64,000 nucleotides of DNA from the NCBI GenBank assembly GCA_024362935.1, contig JANCRA010000065.1:1860001-1924000 (forward strand), written 5' to 3'. Of the stretch, positions 1-9,484 are shown piece after piece. The stretch is from Setophaga petechia. Taxonomy: Eukaryota; Chordata; Aves; Passeriformes; Parulidae. The position numbers and the translations under genes are program-made. The notes under the pieces are model-generated. The model was not told the origin of the DNA and searched no databases. It was given only the letters and a program-made list of their open reading frames with translations. Each line of letters opens with the position of its first letter. Position 1 is the first letter of the stretch.

Positions 1-360
1 GCAAAGGAAGGAGGGCAAGATCAGGTTGGCCCCTTTGTTTGCTACCAAGAAGGCTCCACAGGCCTGCTGTGGGTAGCAACCCCGTAGGCATGGTAAGGTA
101 GGGACAAAAGGCCATACCAGACCTCTATCATTCCTCAGTTGTCTTTCAATTCAACGGGGACTGGAGGGCAGGACTGAGATGGCCTCTGTACTCACCCCTA
201 AGATACACTGACTGTGGGTAGCAGCCACAGAGGCACAGTAGAGGGGAGTCAAAGCCATACTGGACCTCTGGGATGCCCTTTTGTCCATTCCAAATAAGTG
301 TGTCCAAGGAAAACCTGAGATTTTTTCTCCTGTTGCGCTGTACTTGCCCACATCAACAGA
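1..360. repeat. Diverged tandem duplication, period about 145 bp, no gene
   Basis: Positions about 67-146 and 211-300 are diverged copies of one another: both read ctgtgggtagca, then a purine-rich stretch, then ccatac followed by a run containing gacctct. No convincing coding region is seen. This stretch lies outside the palindrome, so it has no counterpart at the right end. Confidence 0.5.
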
Positions 361-1090
361 TGCTGGTATGACTCATTCAAGAGAGAAAGAAATTTTTTAC
401 TTAATAATTCAAGCAAAAGAACTTACAGAAAAATAAAAAGAGGGCTTGTTATAGATGAGTAATCCTATGGTTAACTCTCACAATTAAGGGGTGAATAATA
501 AAAATGTGTTAAGAGAAGTTTTGCAGATGTATAGTTATCCTTCCCCTCCCCTTGCATTGTTATCATAGGATGGCCTCAGTGGTTGGGGCATTTGGGAGGG
601 TCGGCTTGTTACTATGGCAGCACCTGACCCCCAATCAAGGTGTAAGACAGTGATCTCCACCACTGGACAGAGAAGAAGGAGTCGATTGACAAGACTTTGG
701 GAGGGGCTAGAGGTGTAAAAGACAGAACATCCATTTGGTAGATGAGCACACAGTGAATGAATCCTTTGCCTGGTGCTGTATTCGTTTCTTTATTCAGTCT
801 TCTATTGTATTTTGATAAGGTCTTATTAAAGCATTTATATTTTTGAAAGTAAAAATTGTTTTTCACATGGGGTTGGGGAATGTGGGGCAAGGTTGTCCAC
901 ACTGGGTCAGCTCCAAGGTACAACTTCACTGACCTGGCCAGACCTCCTAAGTAAAGACCCTGGATCAATATCAATCACAGAATGCTGCAATCAGCTCTTG
1001 TATAGTAAGAACAGCAATAAAGGCACCCTTTGAAATAAGAACACACATCTCTTAAAAGCTCGTGGAAATATTTCTCCATAACTGAAAAAT
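361..1090. other. Gene-free flank, possibly old LTR-like DNA
   Basis: This AT-rich stretch lies outside the left palindrome arm. The 120-residue minus-strand reading frame at 612-974 has no recognisable domain. The sequence has a loose LTR-like composition (pyrimidine blocks, scattered AATAAA), but I find no paired LTR, primer site or target duplication. I see no gene. Confidence 0.4.
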
Positions 1091-1209
1091 GAAACCTGCA
1101 TAATGAACTGCATCAGATCAGAGGGAAACCAAGGCAGAGCCATGGTTTTTCAGGACTTGCTTGATGCTAAAGAGCCCTGTGGTGCATTTGGAGCTGAGCC
1201 CTTCAACTT

Positions 1210-1720
1210 CAGAGCCAGAGAGGAGATTGCACAAACCTTTCCAGGATTCAAAGTCACAAGAAAACTCCAAAGTGTCTCAAGGCATGGATGGGTTCCAGTG
1301 AGGTCCATCCCAACACAGGCTCCTCATGGACTCCTTGGAGGAGAGAATTGGAGACCAGAATTGACCAAAAACCTCTCAGAGTCTCAGTGTGAAAAGGAAA
1401 TTCCAAACTACCTTAAAAAATTTGAGAAGCTCAAAGCATTACTGAGCACCACTGAGTGTCAGTACAAAGCTCTCAAGGGACTCATTAAAGCAGATAATTG
1501 GGGCCATGATTGCACAAACCTCTCATAGAGTCTGTATCAAAAGGGAAACACCAAGTACCTTAAAATTACTGAAGTACCCTGAAGCATTAATGAGCCCCAC
1601 TGAGTGTTGTTACTGACAAAGCCTCTCCAGGGACTAATTACAGCAGAGAATTGGAGGCCATGATTGCACAAACCTCTCAGAGACTCCAAGGCAAAAGCCA
1701 AAGCCAAAGTCCTTTGAAAA
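1210..1720. repeat. Degenerate tandem repeat, units about 165 bp, at outer end of left arm
   Basis: Several units share blocks such as catgattgcacaaacctctc, 'cattaatgagc' and 'agtgt...tac'. They recur at about 1380-1545 and 1545-1700, with weaker traces at 1210-1390 and 2040-2190. The same array appears inverted at 40560-41000. The small reading frames inside it are products of the repeat and have no domain. Confidence 0.6.
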
Positions 1721-3307
1721 ACCTGCAGTCCCTGCAGGGAGCATTCAGGAGCCCCCAGGGCCATTGCTGAGCAAGGCTCCCCAGGGATTCCTTCCAGCAG
1801 ATCCTTGAGGCCACTGGGATGTGGGCTAGGGGGGGATGCTGAGGGCAGGACAGTGCCCAGCCTGGCTGGGGCTGTGCCAGGAGGCCCCAGGGCCTCAGGA
1901 CAAGGTGTCTCCACCCAGCCCTTGGTGGCACAGACCCTGCTGTGGCCCAGGGCACCAAGACTTGGCTTCTCTCTGTCCCCATCTCTCATTACTGCCTGCA
2001 GTTCTCTGCTCTGCCTGGGACCTGGGGGCACTTTCTCAGTGGTGTCCCTCAGTGGGACCCATTAAAAGTCCAAGAAAGTTTGGAGTTGGATTCTGCCTTG
2101 GAGTTGTGGAGAGGTTTCTTGAGGTCCCTCTCAGGGACTGATGTTCAGGGCTGAGCACAAAGCCCCAGAGGCTCATTAAAGTCCTTGTGCTGTGTCTGTA
2201 CTGCTGAGTAGCTCCTGGTAAGCAAGCAGAGCTTCAAAAGCCCATTTCTCTTGATGAGCAGCTCTTCTGCCAGCCCAGCAGGGCTGGGGCACTGCCTGCA
2301 GCCAGCCCGGGCACAGCACAGAGGCACAGAGAGCTTCAATCAGTCAGGGCTGGGAAGGTGCTGAGAAGTGCCTGGGGCACAATCACTGCCAGCCCTTGGC
2401 ACAGGAACCTCTGGCTGCAGGACAATGCAGCTGCAGCTCCTGCAGTGATCTCCTAAAGCTGGAACATCCCAATGCCTGGAAAGCCTGTGAGTACATTCTC
2501 TGATTGTCTCTTGTGCAGAGCAGCCAGGAGTGCCCAGAGCTGTCCTGCAGAGCAGGGTCCTGCAGCCCAGGGCGCTGTGCTGGGGCAGGGACTCTGCTGC
2601 CTGCCAGGGACAGCTCTCAGCCAGCCCTGGCAGCTGCTCCCAGCACTGGGGGACAAGATCTGGGTGGGAGGAGACAGCTGGTCAGGCTTGGGAGTGTTGT
2701 CCTTGTGTGGGGACGATGCTGCATTGTTCAGGGCTGCTCCCAGCATGGCATTTAACTGCAGAACATTTCCAAGTAGATTATACAGGGAGCACAGCAAGGC
2801 AGGGGCCACATAAAAGGGAAAATCCTGCTGTTTTCATCTACATCTCTGGGTTGCCTGGATGGGAAATTGCACAGAGATATTTATCTCTCAGTTCAGGTTG
2901 AGAATTTTTTTTTCCCCAATCTTATGTAACCTGGCAGTTAGTGAAATCAGCACAGGGCGCCTTTCAGACAGCATCAGTGTTGCTTTTCCAGCACCCTCAG
3001 GGTTGCTCCGACTTTGCCATCGGAGCCTGCAGAGCCAGAGCTGACCCTGGGCAGTGCCTGAGCTGGGAGGGGTCTGCAGGGCAGAGCTGAGCCCCCAGGG
3101 TTGGGCTGGGCTATGGCAGCACTGGCAGGGCCCAGCCCTGGGCACAGGGAAGCAGCTGCTGGCAGGGACAGCTCCAGGCAGCAGAGCCCTGGGCAGGCAG
3201 TGGGGGAAAGTGCCCCCAGGCTGTGCTGGGATATTTAAAGTCCTCTCCAAACACAACTATTCCATGATTGCTTTTGTTACAGATCACATGCCAAGGCATC
3301 ACAGCAG
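1721..3307. other. Noncoding sequence 5' of the left olfactory receptor
   Basis: GC-rich sequence repeated inverted at about 38960-40560. All six frames contain short open stretches, but they are not the same frames in the two arms and have no domain. It probably holds the receptor promoter, 5' untranslated exon(s) and intron: there is a pyrimidine-rich 'tgattgcttttgttacag' just before 3283, which is a plausible splice acceptor 25 bp before the receptor start codon. Confidence 0.5.
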
Positions 3308-4240
3308 ATGTCCAACAGCAGCTCCATTGGGCACTTCCTCCTGCTGGCATTGGCAGACAGGCGGCAGCTGCAGCTCCTGCACTTCTGTCTCTTGCTGGGC
3401 ATCTCCCTGGCTGCCCTCCTGGGCAACGGCCTCATCATCAGCGCCGTAGCCTGCGGCCACCACCTGCACACACCCATGTTCTTCTTCCTGCTCAACCTGG
3501 CCCTCAGCGACCTGGGCTCCATCTGCACCACTGTCCCCAAAGCCATGCACAATTTCCTCTGGGACACCAGGAACATCTCCTACACTGGATGTGCTGCACA
3601 GCTCTTTCTTTTTCTCTTCTTCATCTCAGCAGAGTATTACCTCCTGACCATCATGTGCTACGACCGCTACGTGTCCATCTGCAAACCCCTGCACTACGGG
3701 ACCCTCCTGGGCAGCAGAGCTTGTGCCCACATGGCAGCAGCTGCCTGGGCCAGCGCCTTTCTCAATGCTCTCATGCACACAGCCAATACATTTTCCCTGC
3801 CCCTGTGCCATGGCAATGTCCTGGGCCAGTTCTTCTGTGAAATCCCACAGATCCTCAAGCCCTCCTGCTCACACTCCAACCTCAGGGAACTTGGACTCAT
3901 TGCAGTTAGTTCCTGTTTAGGATTTGGTTGTTTTGTCTTCATTGTTTTCTCCTATGTGCAGATCTTCAGGGCTGTGCTGAGGATCCCCTCTGAGCAGGGA
4001 CGGCACAAAGCCTTTTCCACCTGCCTCCCCCACCTGGCTGTGGTCTTTCTGTTCATCAGCACTGCAGTGTTTGCCCACCTGAAGCCCCCCTCCATCACCT
4101 CCCCATCCCTGGATCTTGCCCTGTCAGTTCTGTACTCAGTGGTGCCTCCAGCCCTGAACCCTCTCATCTATAGCCTGAGGAACCAGGAGCTCAAGGCTGC
4201 AGTGTGGAGACTGATGACTGGATGCTTTCAGAAACATTAA
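3308..4240 (+). CDS. Olfactory receptor, OR14 (gamma-c) type, left-arm copy, intact
   Basis: An odorant-binding seven-transmembrane receptor coupled to Golf in the membrane of olfactory neurons. It is one 310-residue exon, the usual OR length. It begins MSNSSSIGHFLLLALAD, which gives an N-glycosylation site (NSS). Family motifs appear in order: GN in TM1, PMFFFLLNLALSDLG in TM2, the MCYDRYVSICKPLHY version of the MAYDRYVAIC signature at the end of TM3, SYVQIFRAVLRIPS after TM5, KAFSTCLPHLAVV in TM6 and the NPLIYSLRN motif in TM7. Conserved extracellular cysteines are present. The chosen ATG matches the mirror copy. An acceptor-like ttacag lies 25 bp upstream, and AATAAA follows the stop at 4271-4276. 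The OR14/gamma-c placement comes from overall resemblance and the bird context; the exact subfamily is not assigned. The partner gene lies inverted at 38026-38958. Confidence 0.93.
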   Translation: MSNSSSIGHFLLLALADRRQLQLLHFCLLLGISLAALLGNGLIISAVACGHHLHTPMFFFLLNLALSDLGSICTTVPKAMHNFLWDTRNISYTGCAAQLFLFLFFISAEYYLLTIMCYDRYVSICKPLHYGTLLGSRACAHMAAAAWASAFLNALMHTANTFSLPLCHGNVLGQFFCEIPQILKPSCSHSNLRELGLIAVSSCLGFGCFVFIVFSYVQIFRAVLRIPSEQGRHKAFSTCLPHLAVVFLFISTAVFAHLKPPSITSPSLDLALSVLYSVVPPALNPLIYSLRNQELKAAVWRLMTGCFQKH

Positions 4241-4276
4241 ACTGCTGGCCATTTTATGCAAAACATTTGTAATAAA

Positions 4277-5815
4277 AATCATATTCAATACTTCTTGTTC
4301 GTTTGGTTCTGGGTTTTTTCTTTTCTTTTACTTTTTCATATTGTCCACAAAAAAAAAAAGCCATTTGCTGAGCCATTTCTCATTTTGTTTTGCGCCACCT
4401 TTCCTCTGGAAAAGAGTGTGTCAATGAAGGGCTGCACTCTGAGTGGCTTTAAACAAACGAAAGGATCTCCCAGCAAAGTTTTCTGCAGAGATGCCCTTGT
4501 GTTGCCTTCTCTGGAGCTGCAGCAGCAATGTCTGTGTGCAGAGCTGGGGCAGATCAGTACTGGCCCAGCAGCTGTGCCCAGCAGCAGCAGCACTTGGTGT
4601 TGCCAGTGCTGCTGCCGTGGCCCTGCCCCGCTGCCCTGGTGGCCCTGGTGTTGCTGCAGGGCCTGAGTGCTCTCGGGGCCGGGCACAGCCCTGGGGGTGG
4701 CAGTGCCGGGGCTGCATCAGGGACAGGCCATGGGCACTGCTGGGGCAGCGCTGACGCCTCCGGCCAGGCCCTGGGGGCTCCAGGCTCCTTGCCCAGGCTC
4801 TCTCAAGAACACGGCCAGGCCAATGCTCAGCACAGAAAACCCCCGTCAGGAGCCCCAGACTGGCCGTGGGCAGGCTGGGGGCAAACAGCATGGCTGGGGC
4901 TCTGCAAGGGCCCTGGGGCAGATGGGAAGGAGCAGCAGAGCAGGGGCTGATCCATCCCCAGTGCGCTGCACAGCCCAGGGCAGCGCCCAGAGCGTCCTGA
5001 TGGAGCTGCCAACAACATCCCCCCTCTGCAGCCCTGGCCTCTCCCCCAGCTCACACAGGTGCCCGATCCTTGCAGGCACAGACACGGCAGCACTGGCTCA
5101 GCAGCCCCTGTTTGCATTGCACACAGCAGGCGGGAGCACCCCCATGCTGGTGCTGTGGGGACATGAACCTGAGGCAGCACAAATGCCATCAGCCCCTGGG
5201 GCCAGCAAGGGCTGGGGGACTCCAGGGAAACCACTCAGCTTTGTCCTGGCCTCTGCACTCAGCCAGAAAGTTTGTTCTCATCAGCTGGGAGTTTCCTGTG
5301 CCACTGCAGACGCTGTTGCTCAGAGCCAGGGCTGCCTGGCAGCCACCTCCAAACTGTCCTCAGCATTTCCTTTCCTCCAGCTTTGCTTTCTTTACTCTTC
5401 CTGGATCCGATTTCTTCCTATTGCCTACCTCTGTTCAATGCCCTGCAAACAGCCCATCCCTGTTTGCCCTTTCCTCTCTGGCCCCACTCCCCATTGCAGT
5501 TCCTGACTTGGCCCCATGGGAACGTCCCTTGGGCAGCAGGATCATCCTACAAGTGCTGCAGGAATTGTCTGCAGGCTCCTGCAGTGCCTGCTGCTGCTCC
5601 CTTGCCAGAGGCACCCCAGGCCAGGGGGGCACATCTGGGCTGCTGTGTCTGCCTCTGGGGCTCCCTGTTCTGGGCAAGGAGGAGAAGCTGCAGAGGCTCT
5701 GCAGGACTGACAGGATGGGCTTTGGGGCTGTCAGGAGAAGCTGAGGGATCTGGGCTGCTGGAGCTGCTGAAGAGGAGGCCAAGGGCTCATCCTGCAACTA
5801 CTCCAATGGTGGTGT
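4277..5815. other. Gene-poor GC/CAG-rich sequence downstream of the left receptor
   Basis: Long open stretches in several frames (for example 4667-5506 and 5272-6267) come from GC- and GCTG-rich composition and show no domain. The mirror region is about 36710-38020. Positions 5412-5697 are absent from the right arm, which runs straight from 'cttactcttcctgg' into 'ctgcaggactgacagg'. I see no supported gene. Confidence 0.5.
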
Positions 5816-6300
5816 CAGAGAATCCCAGAATCCACAAGGCTGGAAAAGACCTTGTAGATCATCAAGTGCAACCTGTGCACTGTAAGTGCCTTGCCTCCCT
5901 TGAGTCTCCTCTTCTCCAGGATAAACAACCCCAGCTCCCTCAGCTGCTCCTCACAGGACTTGTGTTCCAGACCCCTCCTCAGCCTCGTTGCCCTTCCTTG
6001 GACACGCTCCAGCCCCTCCATGCCCTTCCTAAATTATGGGCCCAGAACTGGACACAGCACTTGAGGTGCTGCCCAACCAGTGCTGAGCACAGGGGAAGAA
6101 TCACTGCCCTGCTCCTGCTGGCCACAGCATTCCTGATCCAGGCCAGGAGCCATTGGCCTTCTTGCCCACCTGGGCACACTGCTGGCTCATGTCCAGCCTG
6201 CTGTCCATCAGTCCCTGCAGGTCCCTTTCTGCCTGGCTGCTCTCCAGCCCCTCTGGCAGCTTCTTGAAGGAGGGAGGCAGGGAGGGAATGGGTCCAGATC
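5816..6300 (-). mobile_element. CR1 LINE 3' fragment (left arm)
   Basis: Read on the minus strand, this has the familiar CR1 3' end: a block around 'aacatgagccagcagtgtgc' and 'aagaaggccaatgg', then 'ctgtgtccagttctgggc', 'gaggggctggagc', and finally a 'ggaagaccttg...gattctgtgatt'-like tail near 5816. It is 5'-truncated, as most CR1 copies are, and has no intact reverse transcriptase. The mirror copy at 36215-36706 shows the insertion preceded the palindrome duplication. Confidence 0.75.
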
Positions 6301-6309
6301 CAGTCCTTC

Positions 6310-7700
6310 CTGAAATGTGGTGTTTACTGGCACTGCCAGTTCCCAGATCTGGATATTTCCCTATTCTGGCAAAGCCCAAGTGCAGCAATTTGCTGGCAAA
6401 GAAAGCCCAAACCAGGCCAATACCTGGTGCCTACACCAACCTGATCTCGTGTTTGCTGACACTGCCAGTGCCCAGATCTGGAATTTTTCAGATGCCTGCA
6501 CAGCATAATTCCAGCAATTTGCTGGCACAGAAAATTAGCATCTGGCAATTTCTCAATTGCAGACCCAAATGCAGCAATTTTCTGCCAAAGAAAGCCAGAA
6601 CCCAGCAGCTTCCTGGTGCTGCCACCAGCACCACCCAGATCTGGTGTTTGCTGTGCAAGTGCCCAGATACAGAAATTTCCCAGGGCTAGCACAGCCCAAG
6701 TCCAGCAATTTGCTGGCACAGAAATCCAAAACCCATCAAATGCCTGGTCCTGGCACCACCAAGATCTGGTGTTTGCTGGCACTGCCAATACCCAGATCCA
6801 GCAATTTCCTGGTACCAGCACAGCACAAATCCAGCAATTTGCTGGCAAAGAAACCCAAAACCAAGCAAATAGCTGGTACCTACAGCAACCTAATCTTGTG
6901 TTTGCTGACGCCACCAGTGCCCAGATCCAGAATTTTTCCGGTTCCTGCACGGTATAATTCCAGCAGTTTGCTGGCACAGAAAGTTAACATTTGGCCATTT
7001 CCTAGTGCTGGCACATTCCCCACCCAGATCTGGTGTGCGCTGGCACTGCCAGTGCCCGCATCTGGAAATTTCCCTCTTCCAGCACCGCCCATGTCCAGAA
7101 TTTGCTGGCAAAGAAAGCTAAAACCTGGCAATTTCCCATTCTCAGCACCATTTAATCGGGTGTTTCCTGGCAGCAGAACCCCAGGAAGGAAGGAAGGAAA
7201 GAAGGAAGGAAAAGAGGAAGGGGTCCAGATTCAGTCCTTCCTGGAGCCTAAAGCCTGAAATGGGGTGTTTGCTGGCACTACCAGTGCCCAGATCTGGAAA
7301 TTTCCCTATTCTGACACAGCCCAAGTGCAGCAATTTCCTGGCACAGAAATCCAGAACCCGTGGCAGCTTCCTGCTACTGGGTCTGGCACCACCCACACCT
7401 TGTGTTTCCTGCACAGGAACCCAGATTTGGAAATTTCTTGGTGCCAGCAGAGCCCAAATCCGACAGATTTCTGTTGCTGGCAACGACACCACCCAGATCT
7501 GGTGTTTGCTGGCAGCACCAGCACCCAGATCTGAAACTTCCTGGTGCTAGCACAGCCTAAGTCCAGTGATTTGCTGGCACAGAAAGCCAAACTTGGAAAA
7601 TTTGCAGGTTCTGGCTCCAGCACCATCCAGATCTGGTGTTTGCTGGGACCGCCAATACCCAGACTTGGAAATTTCTAGTGCCCAGACTTGGAAATTTCCT
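6310..7700. repeat. Tandem repeat array, units about 125-133 bp (left arm)
   Basis: About 11 diverged units. Each includes 'gtgtttgctggcactgccag', 'cccagatctggaaattt', 'gcacagcccaagtccagcaa' and 'tttgctggcacagaaa'. Unit starts fall near 6316, 6441, 6639, 6762, 6893, 7026, 7154, 7258, 7398, 7495 and 7628. A purine tract (aaggaaggaaggaaagaagg) sits inside at 7187-7218. Long open frames occur on both strands because units lack stops in several phases; I do not call them genes. The array is present unit for unit in the right arm (about 34820-36210), with the constant sum 42520. Confidence 0.85.
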
Positions 7701-7734
7701 GATGCCTTCACAGCCCAGGTCTAGCAGTTTGGTT

Positions 7735-8110
7735 TTAGCTAGCTTAGGCAGAGAAGTTCCTCGGACTGTGACTTTCCTTTTTCTTGGAATTGTTTAAACC
7801 TGCTCTAGACTGAAAACCCAGAGAAACACCAGCAGCTCACACCTGTGGCCCATGAAGGTCTGGGATGCTAATTCCAGCACCAGAGGGACTTAGAAGAGAC
7901 TGAGTGAGCCAACTACAACCCACAAAAAGGACTTTCTGAATTTGCCATCTCTTCAGCACTGTGAGAGGTTTTATTTAATATTATTCATTTTTCATGCCTG
8001 TGAATACTTTACTTGTTAAATAAACTGGGGTTTTTTCACTTTTCTCGAGGGAAGTCTTTTCCTGAACTAGTAGGGGGAAGGGCCGCTTGAACTTGCTTTC
8101 TAGACCGACC
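7735..8110 (+). repeat. Interspersed repeat with AATAAA near its end (left arm copy)
   Basis: From 'aggcagagaagttcctcgg' through 'gttaaataaactggggtttt' to 'ggaggtttcctcccgaaattt', this sequence is related to two other places in the window: the mirror copy at about 34410-34790 and a third, more diverged copy at 55140-55580. The third copy shows it is a dispersed family and not just part of the palindrome. The AATAAA-containing end followed by 'gaacttgctttctaga' suggests an LTR or another retroelement 3' end. The family is not identified. Confidence 0.6.
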
Positions 8111-8560
8111 CCTTTTGGAGGTTTCCTCCCGAAATTTGGCCTAAGGTAGCACAAACAGTCATCATGAAAATTTCACCAGTGGCATAATTTCCTGGTGGCA
8201 AATCTTGTGACAAAAGCTTAACCTTGTTCTGCATGAGAGATTCTTGGGAAGAGCAGACAGGAGAAGATTCCTGGAAAACTGAAACAGCTTTCCTGAAGTG
8301 AAATGAAAATGAAAGAAACAATCCAAGATGTTCTCCTCTATGTATTTCTATGCTCCCCTTTTCCATGTTGCACTACTTCTCCATCCCAGTAATTCCAGAT
8401 GCACCACACCTCTAAGATTGGTGACTTAGTGATTTTTAGACACTCGAAAATACCGTGAGCCACACACAGTTTTCCTTCCCCTGTTTTTACTGGAAGGCAA
8501 CACTGGAGATGTAAGTGCAGTGCTTGGGTCAGGTAGGAATCCTACCCCAAGGGAAGGTGT
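8111..8560. other. Noncoding, present in both arms
   Basis: Sequence of ordinary composition between the interspersed repeat and the CpG island. It matches 33960-34409 with the constant sum 42520. The 88-residue minus-strand frame at 8100-8366 is identical in both arms but shows no domain or Kozak context, so it is not called. Confidence 0.4.
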
Positions 8561-9484
8561 CCTGACAGTGTTTGACCCTCAGCAAGGACAATGCCCAGCA
8601 GCAGGCGAGGGGATTGCTGTGCCAGTGTGCAGGAGTCAGGGCTCTGCATCTGGGCTCAAGGCTGCAAAGTTCCCATGTTTGGACAGACTCAGGGGCTGTC
8701 CCCGGGGTGCGCGGGGCTCGAACGTGGGGCTCGTGGGGTGAGCGGGGAACGGACACGGGGACGAACGGCCCCGGTGCTTCAGTTGCAGCGGCGGCAGCAG
8801 CGGCAGCAGCAGCGGCGGCAGCAGCGGCGGAAGCAGCAGCGGCAAAACAGATATTAAGAATACTCTTTCTCTTTTTCTTTCTCTTTCTCTTTCTCTTTCT
8901 CTTTCTCTTTCTCTTTCTCTTTCTCTTTCTCTTTCTCCTTCTCTCCCTTTCCCGCTGTCGGGCACCCCTCTCTCGAGGTCCCTTGCCCGGCGTCCCTCTC
9001 CTCTCCCCGCCTCCCTCTCCCCTGCCGGGCCGGGCCATGCCCCCGGCCCGCCCCCGGCCCCGGGCGGGTCTGCCCCGTGCCCGGCCGTCCCGCCGCGGTC
9101 TCGCCTCCGCCCAACTCTGGCCGTGCTGGCGGTGGCGCTGCTGGGCGGGCATCAGTGCCTGGTGCGGGGGCGGCATCGCCGCCCTTCGGCTCCGCCTGGC
9201 CCGAGCCCGGCCCCGGACCCGACGCAGGGTCCAGTCCCGACCCCGGCCCCAGCTCCACCCGGGGCCCGCGGAGGACACAGGCGGCGCGGCCTCTCCCGCC
9301 GCCTCCGCTGCGGCTTCCCCGGCCCGAGCTCCGCCGCTCGGCAGCGCGGCCGCCGGCCCCGAGCCTCCCGTGCCGCGTTCCGAAGAGCGAACGCCTGGGC
9401 ATGGCCGGCCCGGGCCGGCTGAGGGGCGCTCAGGGGCCGTTGCTGGCCCCGGGCCGAGCGCTGACAGCCGCGTCCCCCCCGCAG
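8560..9484 (+). promoter_or_regulatory. CpG island and probable promoter/5' exon of the left MROH gene
   Basis: CpG density rises sharply from about 8700. GGC/GCA trinucleotide runs lie at 8780-8850, a pyrimidine hexamer tract at 8863-8940, and very GC-rich DNA continues to the splice acceptor 'cccccccgcag' at 9484. The MROH gene begins immediately downstream, so this is the natural promoter. The start codon cannot be fixed. ATGs at 9037, 9126 and 9400 are candidates, but the reading frames across this block differ between the two arms, which argues that much of it is untranslated. Confidence 0.6.
8863..8940. repeat. (CTTTCT)n hexanucleotide microsatellite, left arm
   Basis: About 13 near-perfect hexamers of ctttct/tttctc on the plus strand. 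The right-arm counterpart (33512-33654, gagaaa) is nearly twice as long. The uninterrupted polypurine/polypyrimidine strand bias makes triplex (H-DNA) formation possible next to the promoter. Confidence 0.9.

Noticed and set aside
4667..6267. Long overlapping frames between the left receptor and the CR1 copy
   Set aside because: GC-rich composition gives open frames in many phases. They run into a CR1 fragment, and the mirror region breaks them with an indel.
6557..7258. A 233-codon frame in the tandem array (and its identical mirror at 35262-35963)
   Set aside because: Openness comes from repeat units lacking stops in several frames on both strands. There is no domain, splice context or start context.
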